Below, one piece after another: positions 37,923-45,880 of a DNA stretch of 64,000 nucleotides. The notes below the pieces were generated by a model. That model ran no database searches. It was not told the DNA's origin and saw only the letters and a list, made by a program, of their open reading frames with translations. The stretch is from Candidatus Krumholzibacteriota bacterium. GTDB lineage: Bacteria > Krumholzibacteriota > Krumholzibacteriia > Krumholzibacteriales > WJIX01. Where the stretch lies: assembly GCA_034520215.1 (NCBI GenBank), contig JAXHNR010000001.1, positions 1,292,560 to 1,356,559 of the forward strand, given 5' to 3'. Each line of letters starts with the position of its first letter. Within the stretch, counting starts at the first letter, position 1. The translations under genes and the position numbers were made by a program.

Positions 37923-38627
37923 TTAACAGTTATTTTCCTTCTTTTTCGCGACTATTACTTTCGCGGGCCGTATTACCATTCCATCAAACGTATAACCTTT
38001 CAAAACCACATGAGCCACATTGCCTGATTCAACCCCTTCACTCTCAACTTCACCCATAGCCTCGTGATATTCAGGATTGAATCGATTTCCTTCAGCATCG
38101 ATTTCCTTAATACCCAGCTTCTCAAGAATACCGTTTAATCTGTTATGTATTAGTTTTATTCCCTTTGTAAAATCATCTCCGTGATTTTTTTCTATTTCAA
38201 ACGCGCGATCAAAATCATCCAGAACCGGGAGAATATTTTCTAAGACATCAGCGTACATACGTTTTCTCCGCAAATCCTGTTCCCTGCCTATCCTCTTTCT
38301 GAAATTATCAAATTCAGCAATCATTCTAAGCAGTCTGTCCTCTTTATTTTTTAACAATTGTTTCGTTTCTTCGAGCTCATCCCGCATCTCCTCGATTATC
38401 TCATCCTTTTCATTTAAAGCGCGGACAAGCTCTTTATCACCTTTTTTATCAACTGACTTTTCCGATTTCTTGCTATTCGGACTTTTCTTTTCTTTACCCT
38501 TCTTGATGCCCGGAGAATTTTCAAAAACCTTGTTATTAACAGGTTTTTCTTTCTTTTTTACATTCTTATCCTTATCTTTTTTCCTCAATTTATTTTCTTT
38601 TCTAGATCTATCTTTTCCTTTAACCAC
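37923..38627 (-). CDS. grpE: Nucleotide exchange factor GrpE
   Basis: A 234-aa cochaperone that releases ADP from DnaK. The first 70 or so residues are a low-complexity Lys-rich tail. Then come the long dimer helix and the family motif region LLRMIAEFDNFRKRIGREQ, VLENILPVLDDFDRAFE, and the beta-wing FNPEYHEAMGEVESEG with GYTFDGMVIRPAKVIV. The start is GTG 38627 after a GGGGG-rich SD; the nearby ATG is out of frame. It follows hrcA by 53 bp. Confidence 0.95.
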   Translation of the reverse strand: MVKGKDRSRKENKLRKKDKDKNVKKKEKPVNNKVFENSPGIKKGKEKKSPNSKKSEKSVDKKGDKELVRALNEKDEIIEEMRDELEETKQLLKNKEDRLLRMIAEFDNFRKRIGREQDLRRKRMYADVLENILPVLDDFDRAFEIEKNHGDDFTKGIKLIHNRLNGILEKLGIKEIDAEGNRFNPEYHEAMGEVESEGVESGNVAHVVLKGYTFDGMVIRPAKVIVAKKKENNC

Positions 38628-38680
38628 TTAATCATACCCCCGCTTACTTAGAAAAATCATATTTAAATAACAACACAAAA

Positions 38681-39703
38681 TTATTGTTTGCCCAGTTCCT
38701 TGACCATTCTGTCAAGAATTGGTAAGACCAATTTATAACTCATCCTAGTCGGACCCACTATACCAAGAAGTCCTTTGTTATCCCGTCTGCAAAAACTATG
38801 CGTTACAACAGATAATCTGTTCAATTCCACAGCCTGATTTTCACTGCCTATTGTAACCACGAAATTATGACGCATCCTCTTTTTCATTATCTTCAGCATT
38901 AATTCCCTTTGTCCCATTATTGCAACTAGATTCTTCAGGACAATCGGGTCCTCGAATTCAGGTGTATGCCGGGGAAGGTCCATATTTCCTATATAGTACT
39001 TTAAATCATAAGACCAATCGAAGAGATTGCCGGCTTCTTTAGTTACACACTCTGTAATCTCTCTTTCCACTCCCGCGCTTTCCCTTATAAAACTTCTTAA
39101 CCTTCCGGCGGCTTCCTCAAGAGGACATTCAGATATTCTTTCATTAATTATACGGTTAGCCTCTTTTAAAACATAATAGGGATACTGTTTTGGAAATTCA
39201 ATATATACACTTTTTCTCATGCCGGATGATAATTTTAAAATTATTACTCCACTCTTTCTTTCCTTCGGAATAATATCCAGTCTTATTATATGTCCGTAAG
39301 AGTGTAAGACCCCCATCATCAAACCCATGTAGTTTGTTAATTCCCCAAGCAACCTTGAAGCACTAAGCATGATATCACGCAAATCTCCAAAATCTTCCCC
39401 GATTCCATTATTTATTTCTTCTATAATGCTTTTCTTCAGCTCGCCTCTCTGCTTAATAGAATCAACATAGAATCTGTAGCCTGAATCGGTAGGAATCCTT
39501 CCAGCTGAAACATGAGGTTTGAAAAGAAATTCTTTTTCTTCCAGAGCGTGGAAAATTGTACGGATATTCGCGGTGCTGACAGGGAGTTTATACCTGTTTT
39601 TCAACGCCTTTGAACTAACCGGCCTGCCCTTCTTAATATACAGATCTACGGCTTTTGTCAGTATTTCCGATTCTGAAGAACTCATTTCCATGTAGTCAAT
39701 CAT
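38681..39703 (-). CDS. hrcA: Heat-inducible transcription repressor HrcA
   Basis: A 340-aa repressor that binds CIRCE operators and is titrated by GroEL in known systems. The N-terminal winged helix reads ILTKAVDLYIKKGRPVSSKAL followed by VSTANIRTIFHALEEKEFLFKPHVSAGRIPTDSGYRFYV. The GAF-like core and C-terminal SVVTHSF...LGIVGPTRM are typical. ATG 39703 is chosen because it lies just behind a CIRCE element whose downstream half includes GGAGAG, usable as SD. The longer frame to 39784 would place codons across the operator. Confidence 0.95.
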   Translation of the reverse strand: MIDYMEMSSSESEILTKAVDLYIKKGRPVSSKALKNRYKLPVSTANIRTIFHALEEKEFLFKPHVSAGRIPTDSGYRFYVDSIKQRGELKKSIIEEINNGIGEDFGDLRDIMLSASRLLGELTNYMGLMMGVLHSYGHIIRLDIIPKERKSGVIILKLSSGMRKSVYIEFPKQYPYYVLKEANRIINERISECPLEEAAGRLRSFIRESAGVEREITECVTKEAGNLFDWSYDLKYYIGNMDLPRHTPEFEDPIVLKNLVAIMGQRELMLKIMKKRMRHNFVVTIGSENQAVELNRLSVVTHSFCRRDNKGLLGIVGPTRMSYKLVLPILDRMVKELGKQ

Positions 39704-39705
39704 TG

Positions 39706-39732
39706 TTAGCACTCTCCATGCCTGACTGCCAA
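39706..39732 (-). promoter_or_regulatory. CIRCE operator upstream of hrcA
   Basis: On the plus strand TTAGCACTC (39706-39714), nine bases, GACTGCCAA (39724-39732). The first half matches the CIRCE consensus fully and the second half 7 of 9. It ends two bases before the hrcA ATG and overlaps its SD, so HrcA binding could block transcription and, at DNA level, the start site region. Confidence 0.9.
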
Positions 39733-39743
39733 ACAGCTCGATA

Positions 39744-39772
39744 AAGTTAATCTTTCTTATACTCCTTGTCAA
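39744..39772 (-). promoter_or_regulatory. Likely hrcA promoter
   Basis: Minus strand TTGACA (39772-39767), 17-nt spacer, TAACTT (39749-39744). The -35 is consensus, the -10 is weak. Predicted transcription starts just before the CIRCE element, the usual geometry. Confidence 0.5.
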
Positions 39773-39884
39773 GTTTGATAACAAAGAGCATCATCAACCG
39801 GGAATAAAATCTGAACAAATTAAATGCCTTAAACCTCTAGAAAAAACCTTCAGCATAACGGGCTGTCTAAGTGTAACATATCCC

Positions 39885-40493
39885 TTATTTAATCAGATCA
39901 CCTATTCTGCTGAACCTAGGCCAGTGGTTTTGATAATCAATGGAAAAATATAGAAAAAGGGCTTCTCCTCTCAGGAGCTTCTTATCCAGGGGGCCCCAGA
40001 AACGTGAGTCATAACTATTATCCCGATTGTCTCCAAGTACAAATATGTGTCCTTCGGGCACACGCGCAGGTCCATAATCTTTCTTCCCGCCCCGAATATA
40101 TTTTGTGTAATCCTCTTCCAGCTTCTTACCATCGATATAAACACTCTTTCCCTTTATTTCCACAACCTCACCGGGTAGAGCAATGCACCTTTTGATATAA
40201 TCTGTTTTTCTGTCACCGGGAAATTTAAAAATAACAACATCCCCCCTCTCCGGTTCTCTCACTGCTGGAAGCCTCCAGTCAACAAAAGGAACTTTTGCTC
40301 CATAAATAAATTTAGTAGCGAAGAGAAAATCACCCTTAAGAAGGGTATCTTTCATAGAACCTGAAGGTATATGATAACTTTGAATAATAAATGTTCTAAC
40401 TATGAGGGCCAAAAAAACCGCGGTAACAATAATCTCGATATATTCTCTGATCTTTGATCTGTGTTTGGGCTTTCTGCTTTCTTTTTTAGCCAT
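39885..40493 (-). CDS. lepB: Signal peptidase I
   Basis: A 202-aa membrane-anchored serine/lysine protease that removes signal peptides. One N-terminal membrane helix (about residues 16-36) is followed by the catalytic Ser motif SYHIPSGSMKDTLLKGD. The lysine motif is GDRKTDYIKRCIALPGE, and the family box is FVLGDNRDNSYDSRFWGPL. Length is normal. It stands between hrcA and a DUF5683-like gene with gaps of 182 bp and 78 bp. Confidence 0.96.
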   Translation of the reverse strand: MAKKESRKPKHRSKIREYIEIIVTAVFLALIVRTFIIQSYHIPSGSMKDTLLKGDFLFATKFIYGAKVPFVDWRLPAVREPERGDVVIFKFPGDRKTDYIKRCIALPGEVVEIKGKSVYIDGKKLEEDYTKYIRGGKKDYGPARVPEGHIFVLGDNRDNSYDSRFWGPLDKKLLRGEALFLYFSIDYQNHWPRFSRIGDLIK

Positions 40494-40571
40494 AATATCC
40501 TTTCTACTTAACTTCGATCACTATTTTTGCCGTTATAGCAGTTTTCCGATAACCTATGCGGTCTATGACAT

Positions 40572-41240
40572 TTAAAAATCAATACTTATCTGGAAACCCG
40601 GAGTTTGCTCAATACTGACGCTCTCTACCTTAAAATCCATACCATGCAAATGCGCGTCCACATAAGCGTCGAAAATTAATATAACAAGAATTCCGGACGA
40701 CCACCATAACCAATCAATCTTACGTGCTTTATATTCATTATACCAGGCGTTGTGATAACGCCAGCTTGAACTAATATAGTTATCTCCTGTATCAGATTCT
40801 ATCCATTTATCGTAACTGTCCCGAATTTTCTTTTCCCTTTTTTCTTGGCGATAATTTAAAAGTATAGTGGTTAAGTACCAGGTTTCCAGTCCCATGGCGA
40901 GAGCCGCTTTTACAGGTCTTTCATTGTACATCTGACCCAGGCCTGGGAAAATTAGGGCACACAGCATAGCAACACGCGCGTTCTTTTTATCCTTCCAGTC
41001 AAGTTCTTCTTCCCCTCTGCCACCCGTTTCATTTGACAGTACTTCCTTTAACTCCTCCATTGTCCAGCCGGTTTTATGGGGTGATTCTCCTGTAGAATCA
41101 CCCCTGGAAATTGATGAAAGTTCCGAGGAAATTCCCGATTGACAATATAGTCCTTCAAAAGCCATAGGGCTACGCGTAGTAATCAATAAAAAAAGTGGAA
41201 GAAACAAAAGGGTAAGAAGAAATCTAATAACAGTTTTCAT
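40572..41240 (-). CDS. DUF5683-like membrane protein
   Basis: A 222-aa protein with a signal sequence (VIRFLLTLLFLPLFLLITT, about residues 4-22) and a Ser/Thr-rich linker. Two or more membrane segments follow around ARVAMLCALIFPGLGQMYNERPVKAALAMG and WLWWSSGILVILIFDAYVDAHL. The PGLGQMYNERPVKA pattern is typical of DUF5683 and related small-membrane domains (TM2-like), whose function is unknown. It precedes lepB in the same direction. Confidence 0.7.
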   Translation of the reverse strand: MKTVIRFLLTLLFLPLFLLITTRSPMAFEGLYCQSGISSELSSISRGDSTGESPHKTGWTMEELKEVLSNETGGRGEEELDWKDKKNARVAMLCALIFPGLGQMYNERPVKAALAMGLETWYLTTILLNYRQEKREKKIRDSYDKWIESDTGDNYISSSWRYHNAWYNEYKARKIDWLWWSSGILVILIFDAYVDAHLHGMDFKVESVSIEQTPGFQISIDF

Positions 41241-41351
41241 ATATATCAGCCCGCAAGTTATAGTATGAACAGACTACTGCTGCTTTTTCCATTATAAAAC
41301 CGCTTTATATGACAAATATGATACAATAAAAAAATCCCAGTCATTAATAAT

Positions 41352-41450
41352 GGCGGGAACGTGTGGGAATCGAACCCACCCCGGATGGTTTTAGCACCCG
41401 GCAGAAGGATTTGAAGTCCTCGGGATTCACCAGAACCCATCCATTCCCGC
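41352..41450 (-). tRNA. selC: tRNA-Sec (selenocysteine, anticodon UCA)
   Basis: A 99-nt RNA on the minus strand with an 8-bp acceptor stem (GCGGGAAT/GTTCCCGC) and anticodon arm GAGGACTTCAAATCCTTC (loop CTTCAAA, anticodon TCA). It has a long variable arm (CTGCCGGG...) and a 5-bp T-arm GTGGG-TTCGATT-CCCAC. It aligns throughout with the known E. coli selC pattern. CCA is not encoded. A run of seven T (41334-41328) downstream, behind a short GGGA stem, may terminate it. Its presence implies UGA-directed selenocysteine insertion in this organism; no selA/selB/selD lie in the window. Confidence 0.93.
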
Positions 41451-41554
41451 GAGTCCACTAAAGCTGTCCAATTCAGGAATAAGCGCGATAAAAACCACTC
41501 AGCCCCTATTTACAACAAGAAAAGTCTTGAAGGTAAAATAACAGCTTTGAATCT

Positions 41555-41932
41555 TTATTCAAAATACGCGACAGCTTCAATTTCGACTAAGGCTCCCAGG
41601 GGAAGTTTAGATACCTCATATGCTGCTCTTGCAGGAGGATCTTCCTTGAAATACTTCATATAAACATTATTCATTTCCTTAAAGTCGTCCATTGAATCAA
41701 GCATTACAGTAGTTTTTACTATTGATTGAAGCCCCCCTCCGGCAGCTTCAGCTACTGCTTTGAGGTTATGTATAACCCGCTCAACCTGACTTGACAGATC
41801 TTCAGCCAATTTTCCGCTATCGGGATCCATACCAAGTTGGCCTGAGATAAAAAGGAAATTTCCCGCACGAACAGCCTGATTGTAGGGTCCTATTGCTGCT
41901 GGAGCCGACTCGGTTCTAATAACTTCTTTCAT
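41555..41932 (-). CDS. ridA: RidA family imine/enamine deaminase
   Basis: A 125-aa small trimeric enzyme that hydrolyses reactive 2-aminoacrylate-type imines. Family features: SAPAAIGPYNQAVRAGNFLFISGQLG and the catalytic Arg in DPPARAAYEVSKLPLGALVEIEAVAY. A good SD (AGAAGGG) lies before ATG 41932. It is flanked by tRNA-Sec and glmS, each with separate gaps of 100-150 bp. Confidence 0.96.
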   Translation of the reverse strand: MKEVIRTESAPAAIGPYNQAVRAGNFLFISGQLGMDPDSGKLAEDLSSQVERVIHNLKAVAEAAGGGLQSIVKTTVMLDSMDDFKEMNNVYMKYFKEDPPARAAYEVSKLPLGALVEIEAVAYFE

Positions 41933-42078
41933 ACTTTTACCCTTCTTCTATAATCTGTACAACCAAAAATAACAAAAATATTATACCCTTATAACTAAAA
42001 CAATAATAGAAGAAAAACTCACTTATTGAAAAATCTCTCCTATCTCAAACACAATATAACAAATTATTAACTTATTCC

Positions 42079-43911
42079 CTACTCAACCGTTACACTCTTA
42101 GCGAGATTCCTGGGTTGATCAACATGACATCCTCTCAGGACAGCAATATGATAAGCTATTAATTGTAGAGGGATTATCGAAAGAATTGGATAGAGAAAGT
42201 CAAGTGTCTCGGGTATGTAAATTACATGATCAGCCATATTAATAATTTCTTTGTCCCCCTCGGTAGTTACAGCGATAATTTTTCCCTTTCGAGCTTTAAC
42301 TTCATTGATATTTCCCAGTATTTTCTGGTAAGCGCTGTCTCGGGGACAAATTATAACAACCGGCATATTTTCATCTATCAGGGCAATAGGTCCGTGTTTC
42401 ATCTCCGCCGCGGGATAACCCTCAGCGTGAACGTATGATATCTCCTTGAGCTTTAAAGCGCCTTCGAGGGCCACCGGATAGTTCGGTCCTCTCCCGAGAT
42501 AAAGAAAGTTGTTATGGTAACAACATTTCTCGGAAATAGTCTTAATCTCCTCGTTTTTATCAAGAATTTGTGATACCTGCATTGGTAATTTCTCCAGGGC
42601 TTCGATTATTCTACGCCCCTCTGATAATGATATATTGCGCATCCTCCCCAGCATTATTGAAAGGAGACTCAAAACAGTAATCTGTGACGTGAACGCCTTT
42701 GTTGACGCGACACCAATCTCCGGCCCGGCATGAATATAAACACCGCTTCCGGATTCACGCGCTATGGTACTTCCCACTACATTGCAAATTCCCATACACC
42801 GGGCGCCTTTCTCATGCGCTTCCCTCATAGCCGCCAGAGTGTCAACTGTTTCACCTGATTGACTGATTGCCATTACGAGTGTTTTATCCTCAATTATTGG
42901 ATTCTTGTAGCGGAATTCACTCGCGTATTCCACTTCAACAGGTATACGGGCCTTTTCTTCGATCATATATTCACCTATAAGAGCCGAGTGCCAGCTCGTT
43001 CCGCAGGCAATAAATACAATTCGTTCAATTTCTCTCAACTCCTCATCAGACATATTTAAACCGCCAAGTTTTGACATCCCCGTTTCAGCCAGAATTCGGC
43101 CTCTCATAGCGTTTCTTATTGTTTCGGGCTGCTCAAATATCTCTTTCAGCATAAAATGGTCAAATCCGCTTTTTTCAATCATATCGAGATCCCAATCAAC
43201 CATCTCGACAACATGGTCTACAGATTCGTTCCTTATAGTCATTGTAGAAAAATGCTCCGGGGTTGCTACCACCATCTGCTGGTCCTTAAGATATATGACC
43301 TGTCTTGTGTGCTTGAGTATAGCCGCGACATCACTGGCGATAAAATATTCATCTTCGCCGATTCCTACTATAACCGGAGAACCGTTTCGCGCGCTTACAA
43401 GTTTCTCAGGCTCAGAAGAAGAGATAACGAGTATTCCATACGTTCCTTCAACTAAATCCAAGGCCTTCTGAACGGCTTCTTCCAGTTTATCGCCATTATA
43501 AAATTCTTCGATCAGGTGCGCTAATACCTCTGTGTCTGTCTCCGTTACGAATTTATGGCCTTCGGCTTGAAGGGAGGTTTTCAAAGTCTGATAATTTTCA
43601 ATAATGCCATTATGTACAAGCGCGATCCTCCCGCTGCAGTCTGTGTGAGGGTGGGCGTTCCGTGTAGTTGGCGGACCGTGCGTGGCCCATCTTGTATGTC
43701 CTATCCCAAGAGTCCCATTCAAATCAGACTCGATCAATTTTTCCTCAAGTTTCCTTATTTTCCCTTCAGTTTTTTTAATTAATAACGAGTCATCTTTGGC
43801 AATTGCTAAACCCGCGGAATCATACCCGCGGTACTCCAGTCGCTTCAAACCCTCGATGAGTATTTCACCAACTCGATTATTTTTCCCGATATATCCGATA
43901 ATGCCGCACAT
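42079..43911 (-). CDS. glmS: Glutamine-fructose-6-phosphate aminotransferase
   Basis: A 610-aa enzyme that makes glucosamine-6-phosphate for peptidoglycan and LPS. Catalytic Cys follows the initiator Met (MCGIIGYIG). The glutaminase domain has GLKRLEYRGYDSAGLA and GHTRWATHGPP. Two SIS domains have ACGTSWHSA, ISQSGETVDTLA and GRGPNYPVALEGALKLKEISY. The C-terminus ends LAKSVTVE, as usual. It follows the glmM-like gene by 54 bp. The upstream gap is too short for a glmS ribozyme. Confidence 0.97.
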   Translation of the reverse strand: MCGIIGYIGKNNRVGEILIEGLKRLEYRGYDSAGLAIAKDDSLLIKKTEGKIRKLEEKLIESDLNGTLGIGHTRWATHGPPTTRNAHPHTDCSGRIALVHNGIIENYQTLKTSLQAEGHKFVTETDTEVLAHLIEEFYNGDKLEEAVQKALDLVEGTYGILVISSSEPEKLVSARNGSPVIVGIGEDEYFIASDVAAILKHTRQVIYLKDQQMVVATPEHFSTMTIRNESVDHVVEMVDWDLDMIEKSGFDHFMLKEIFEQPETIRNAMRGRILAETGMSKLGGLNMSDEELREIERIVFIACGTSWHSALIGEYMIEEKARIPVEVEYASEFRYKNPIIEDKTLVMAISQSGETVDTLAAMREAHEKGARCMGICNVVGSTIARESGSGVYIHAGPEIGVASTKAFTSQITVLSLLSIMLGRMRNISLSEGRRIIEALEKLPMQVSQILDKNEEIKTISEKCCYHNNFLYLGRGPNYPVALEGALKLKEISYVHAEGYPAAEMKHGPIALIDENMPVVIICPRDSAYQKILGNINEVKARKGKIIAVTTEGDKEIINMADHVIYIPETLDFLYPILSIIPLQLIAYHIAVLRGCHVDQPRNLAKSVTVE

Positions 43912-43965
43912 AACTCCCCCTGGATTCTAAATTGATTTCAAAGTCAAATGAAGGATATTAAGATT

Positions 43966-45312
43966 CTAACTGAACAAGTGATCAGCTCTCCTTAGAATAT
44001 CCTCAGTCATTTTCTCTGAACGCGCTTCAGCGATAACCCTTACAACGGGTTCCGTATTCGATATTCTCAAATGTATCCATCCTTTATCCATATCAATTCT
44101 TATGCCATCGGTAGTATTTATTTTTCCATTAAAGAGTTTTTCAGCTTCTTTCATTAAAACTGAAAAATCTCCTTCATAAGTATGCTTTTTCTTCACAATG
44201 TGATAACGGGGCATTTTACTCAATTTCTCTCCGAGTGTAAGACCCTGATTAGACAGTAATTGAAGTATTAACGCTATGCCTGTAGCGGCGTCACGTCCGT
44301 AATGAACTTCAGGATATATAACTCCCCCATTCCCTTCTCCGCCGATAACAGCGTTTGTTCTTTTCATAAGTTCTATTACGTTTGCTTCTCCAACGCTGGA
44401 TCTGTGTAGTGATACATTATAAAGCTCCGCTATATCATCCATGAGTCTGGTTGTGGAGAGATTTGCTACGACGGGACCTTTCTCGAAGGTTAGAACAAAT
44501 TCAGCGGCAAGAGAAAGTGTTAATTCCTCGCTGCAAACTGAACCACTTTCATCAACAAGAACAAGTCTGTCAGCATCCGGATCACAAGCAAATCCTATGT
44601 CGGCCTTTTCCCTGACAACGGCCTTCGAGAGATCACCGAGGTTCGCGGGTGTCGGTTCCGGTATATGTGGAAACGGCGCGTCAACATCCGTGTAGAGCTC
44701 AACTACGGTAACACCAAGTTTTCCAAGAAGCGATGGTATAATCCTGCTCCCGGCTCCATTAACACAATCAACAACGGCTTTTACATTCGACGACTTAATC
44801 TGTTCTATATCTATACAGTCAAGTTTGAGTATCCGGTTTATATGCACAGTATCACTATTTTCGTAAGGCTTACATTGACCGAACATATCAGGCTCAGAAA
44901 ACAAATGTTCATCACTTTCTACACGCTGTTTAATTTTATCTATTTCTTCAGAAGATAAAAACTCTCCGTTACTGTCTAGGAATTTCAGGGCGTTCCAGTC
45001 CGGTCCATTATGGCTGGCTGTAACGATTATTCCACCTTCAGCTTTGAGTTCATCTACCATTATCTCAACCGTGGGAGTGGCTGCAATGCCCAGATTCACA
45101 ACATCAAACCCCATAAATTGCAGAGAAGAACAAACGGCAGACATAAGAGAAGCCCCGGAAGCCCTGGCATCCCTCCCTACAATCACCCTTCCCTGATTTA
45201 ATTCAGCCGCGTAAGCTGCGGTAAATCTCGATACTGTTTCAGGGTTCATACCACTGCTCAGCAACCCCCGGATACCGGAAATACTTATCATAAGTGACTT
45301 GTCGATCTTCAC
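43966..45312 (-). CDS. glmM: Phosphoglucosamine mutase/phosphomannomutase family protein
   Basis: A 448-aa alpha-D-phosphohexomutase. The active-site Ser loop is IIVTASHNGPDWNALKF. The metal-binding loop is CDPDADRLVLVDE. Sugar-binding GEGNGGVIYPEVHYGRDA and phosphate-binding RISNTEPVVRVIAEA are also present. It starts at GTG 45312 with AAGGAGAG upstream. Being directly upstream of glmS, it most likely converts GlcN-6-P to GlcN-1-P. The TASHNGPDWNALKF form is shared with phosphomannomutase-like relatives, so substrate is inferred from context. Confidence 0.88.
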   Translation of the reverse strand: MKIDKSLMISISGIRGLLSSGMNPETVSRFTAAYAAELNQGRVIVGRDARASGASLMSAVCSSLQFMGFDVVNLGIAATPTVEIMVDELKAEGGIIVTASHNGPDWNALKFLDSNGEFLSSEEIDKIKQRVESDEHLFSEPDMFGQCKPYENSDTVHINRILKLDCIDIEQIKSSNVKAVVDCVNGAGSRIIPSLLGKLGVTVVELYTDVDAPFPHIPEPTPANLGDLSKAVVREKADIGFACDPDADRLVLVDESGSVCSEELTLSLAAEFVLTFEKGPVVANLSTTRLMDDIAELYNVSLHRSSVGEANVIELMKRTNAVIGGEGNGGVIYPEVHYGRDAATGIALILQLLSNQGLTLGEKLSKMPRYHIVKKKHTYEGDFSVLMKEAEKLFNGKINTTDGIRIDMDKGWIHLRISNTEPVVRVIAEARSEKMTEDILRRADHLFS

Positions 45313-45360
45313 CCTTACTCTCCTTTAAAATCTTCTGTGAGTCCTTAAAAACAATGCTTA

Positions 45361-45389
45361 AGAGTAATAAATATTGCCGTTGGTGTCAA
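45361..45389 (-). promoter_or_regulatory. Possible promoter of the glmM-glmS unit
   Basis: Minus strand TTGACA (45389-45384), 17-nt spacer, TACTCT (45366-45361). The -35 is consensus and the -10 poor (3 of 6). Location about 50 bp before the GTG start fits. Confidence 0.4.
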
Positions 45390-45455
45390 TTGCTCACAAT
45401 GTGGAGTTTTCCCAATTTTTATAACCTATAAGGTAGTCGATGATTTGTAACAGTA

Positions 45456-45605
45456 TGCGGCTGATTGATATTTTCAAAATCGTGGTCGATTTCCCCGGCG
45501 AGGAAACCGCCACTCCCGCCTCGGGCTCGCTCTTTCTGCCCCTTCGGGTCAGAAATCCTTGCCCGCTCGCCCTCCGGAGGGTTTTGAAAATATCAATCAG
45601 CCGCA
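45456..45605. repeat. 150-bp nested palindromic element
   Basis: Two perfect 24-bp inverted arms (45456-45479 and 45582-45605; outer end TGCGGCTGATTG) enclose 102 bp that are clearly richer in GC than the surroundings. The interior contains CCTCCGGAGG (45571-45580) and TTTCTG...CAGAAA (45534-45556, with a GC inner stem). It also contains TTTCC...GGAAA (45490-45506). As RNA it would fold into a closed multi-hairpin. It sits in the 568-bp gap between glmM and acs. The minus strand is open through the whole element from ATG 45606, but the peptide resembles nothing. The rest of this gap holds the glmM promoter candidate and the acs terminator. The element looks like an interspersed repeat or MITE-like unit; copy number is unknown. 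Confidence 0.8.
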
Positions 45606-45821
45606 CTCATCAGCAATGAAAGCCCTATTCCACTTACCAATCCTGATAACTAATTGTATCTCGCAATGTTATTACAATACTTGCCGAATTTTCGGGGGAA
45701 CTCCAACTCACAATCTGCAGCTACCCCAATTTTACTTAGTATATTCAATATATTTTAACGCGGCATAAGGGTTGAAAAATAAAATATTTATTGTATCTAA
45801 AAATAATCACATATTTAAAAT

Positions 45822-45855
45822 ATAAAAAGGGGAGGAAATACAAACTTCCTCCCCT
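45822..45855 (-). terminator. Intrinsic terminator of acs
   Basis: Minus strand AGGGGAGGAA (45855-45846), 8-nt loop, TTCCTCCCCT (45837-45828), followed by a T-rich tail (45827-45822 and beyond). It begins 26 bp after the acs stop. A perfect 10-bp stem and T-run make it convincing. Confidence 0.85.
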
Positions 45856-45880
45856 GATAATCTGTGCTTAACAGACCCTT

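Noticed and set aside
41258-41458. 66-aa minus-strand frame
   Set aside because: It is the tRNA-Sec gene read as protein.
43912-43965. glmS ribozyme upstream of glmS
   Set aside because: The gap to the glmM-like gene is only 54 bp, too short for the ribozyme.
45394-45606. 70-aa minus-strand frame through the palindromic element
   Set aside because: It begins at the element edge, has no SD and no family resemblance; it is explained by the repeat.
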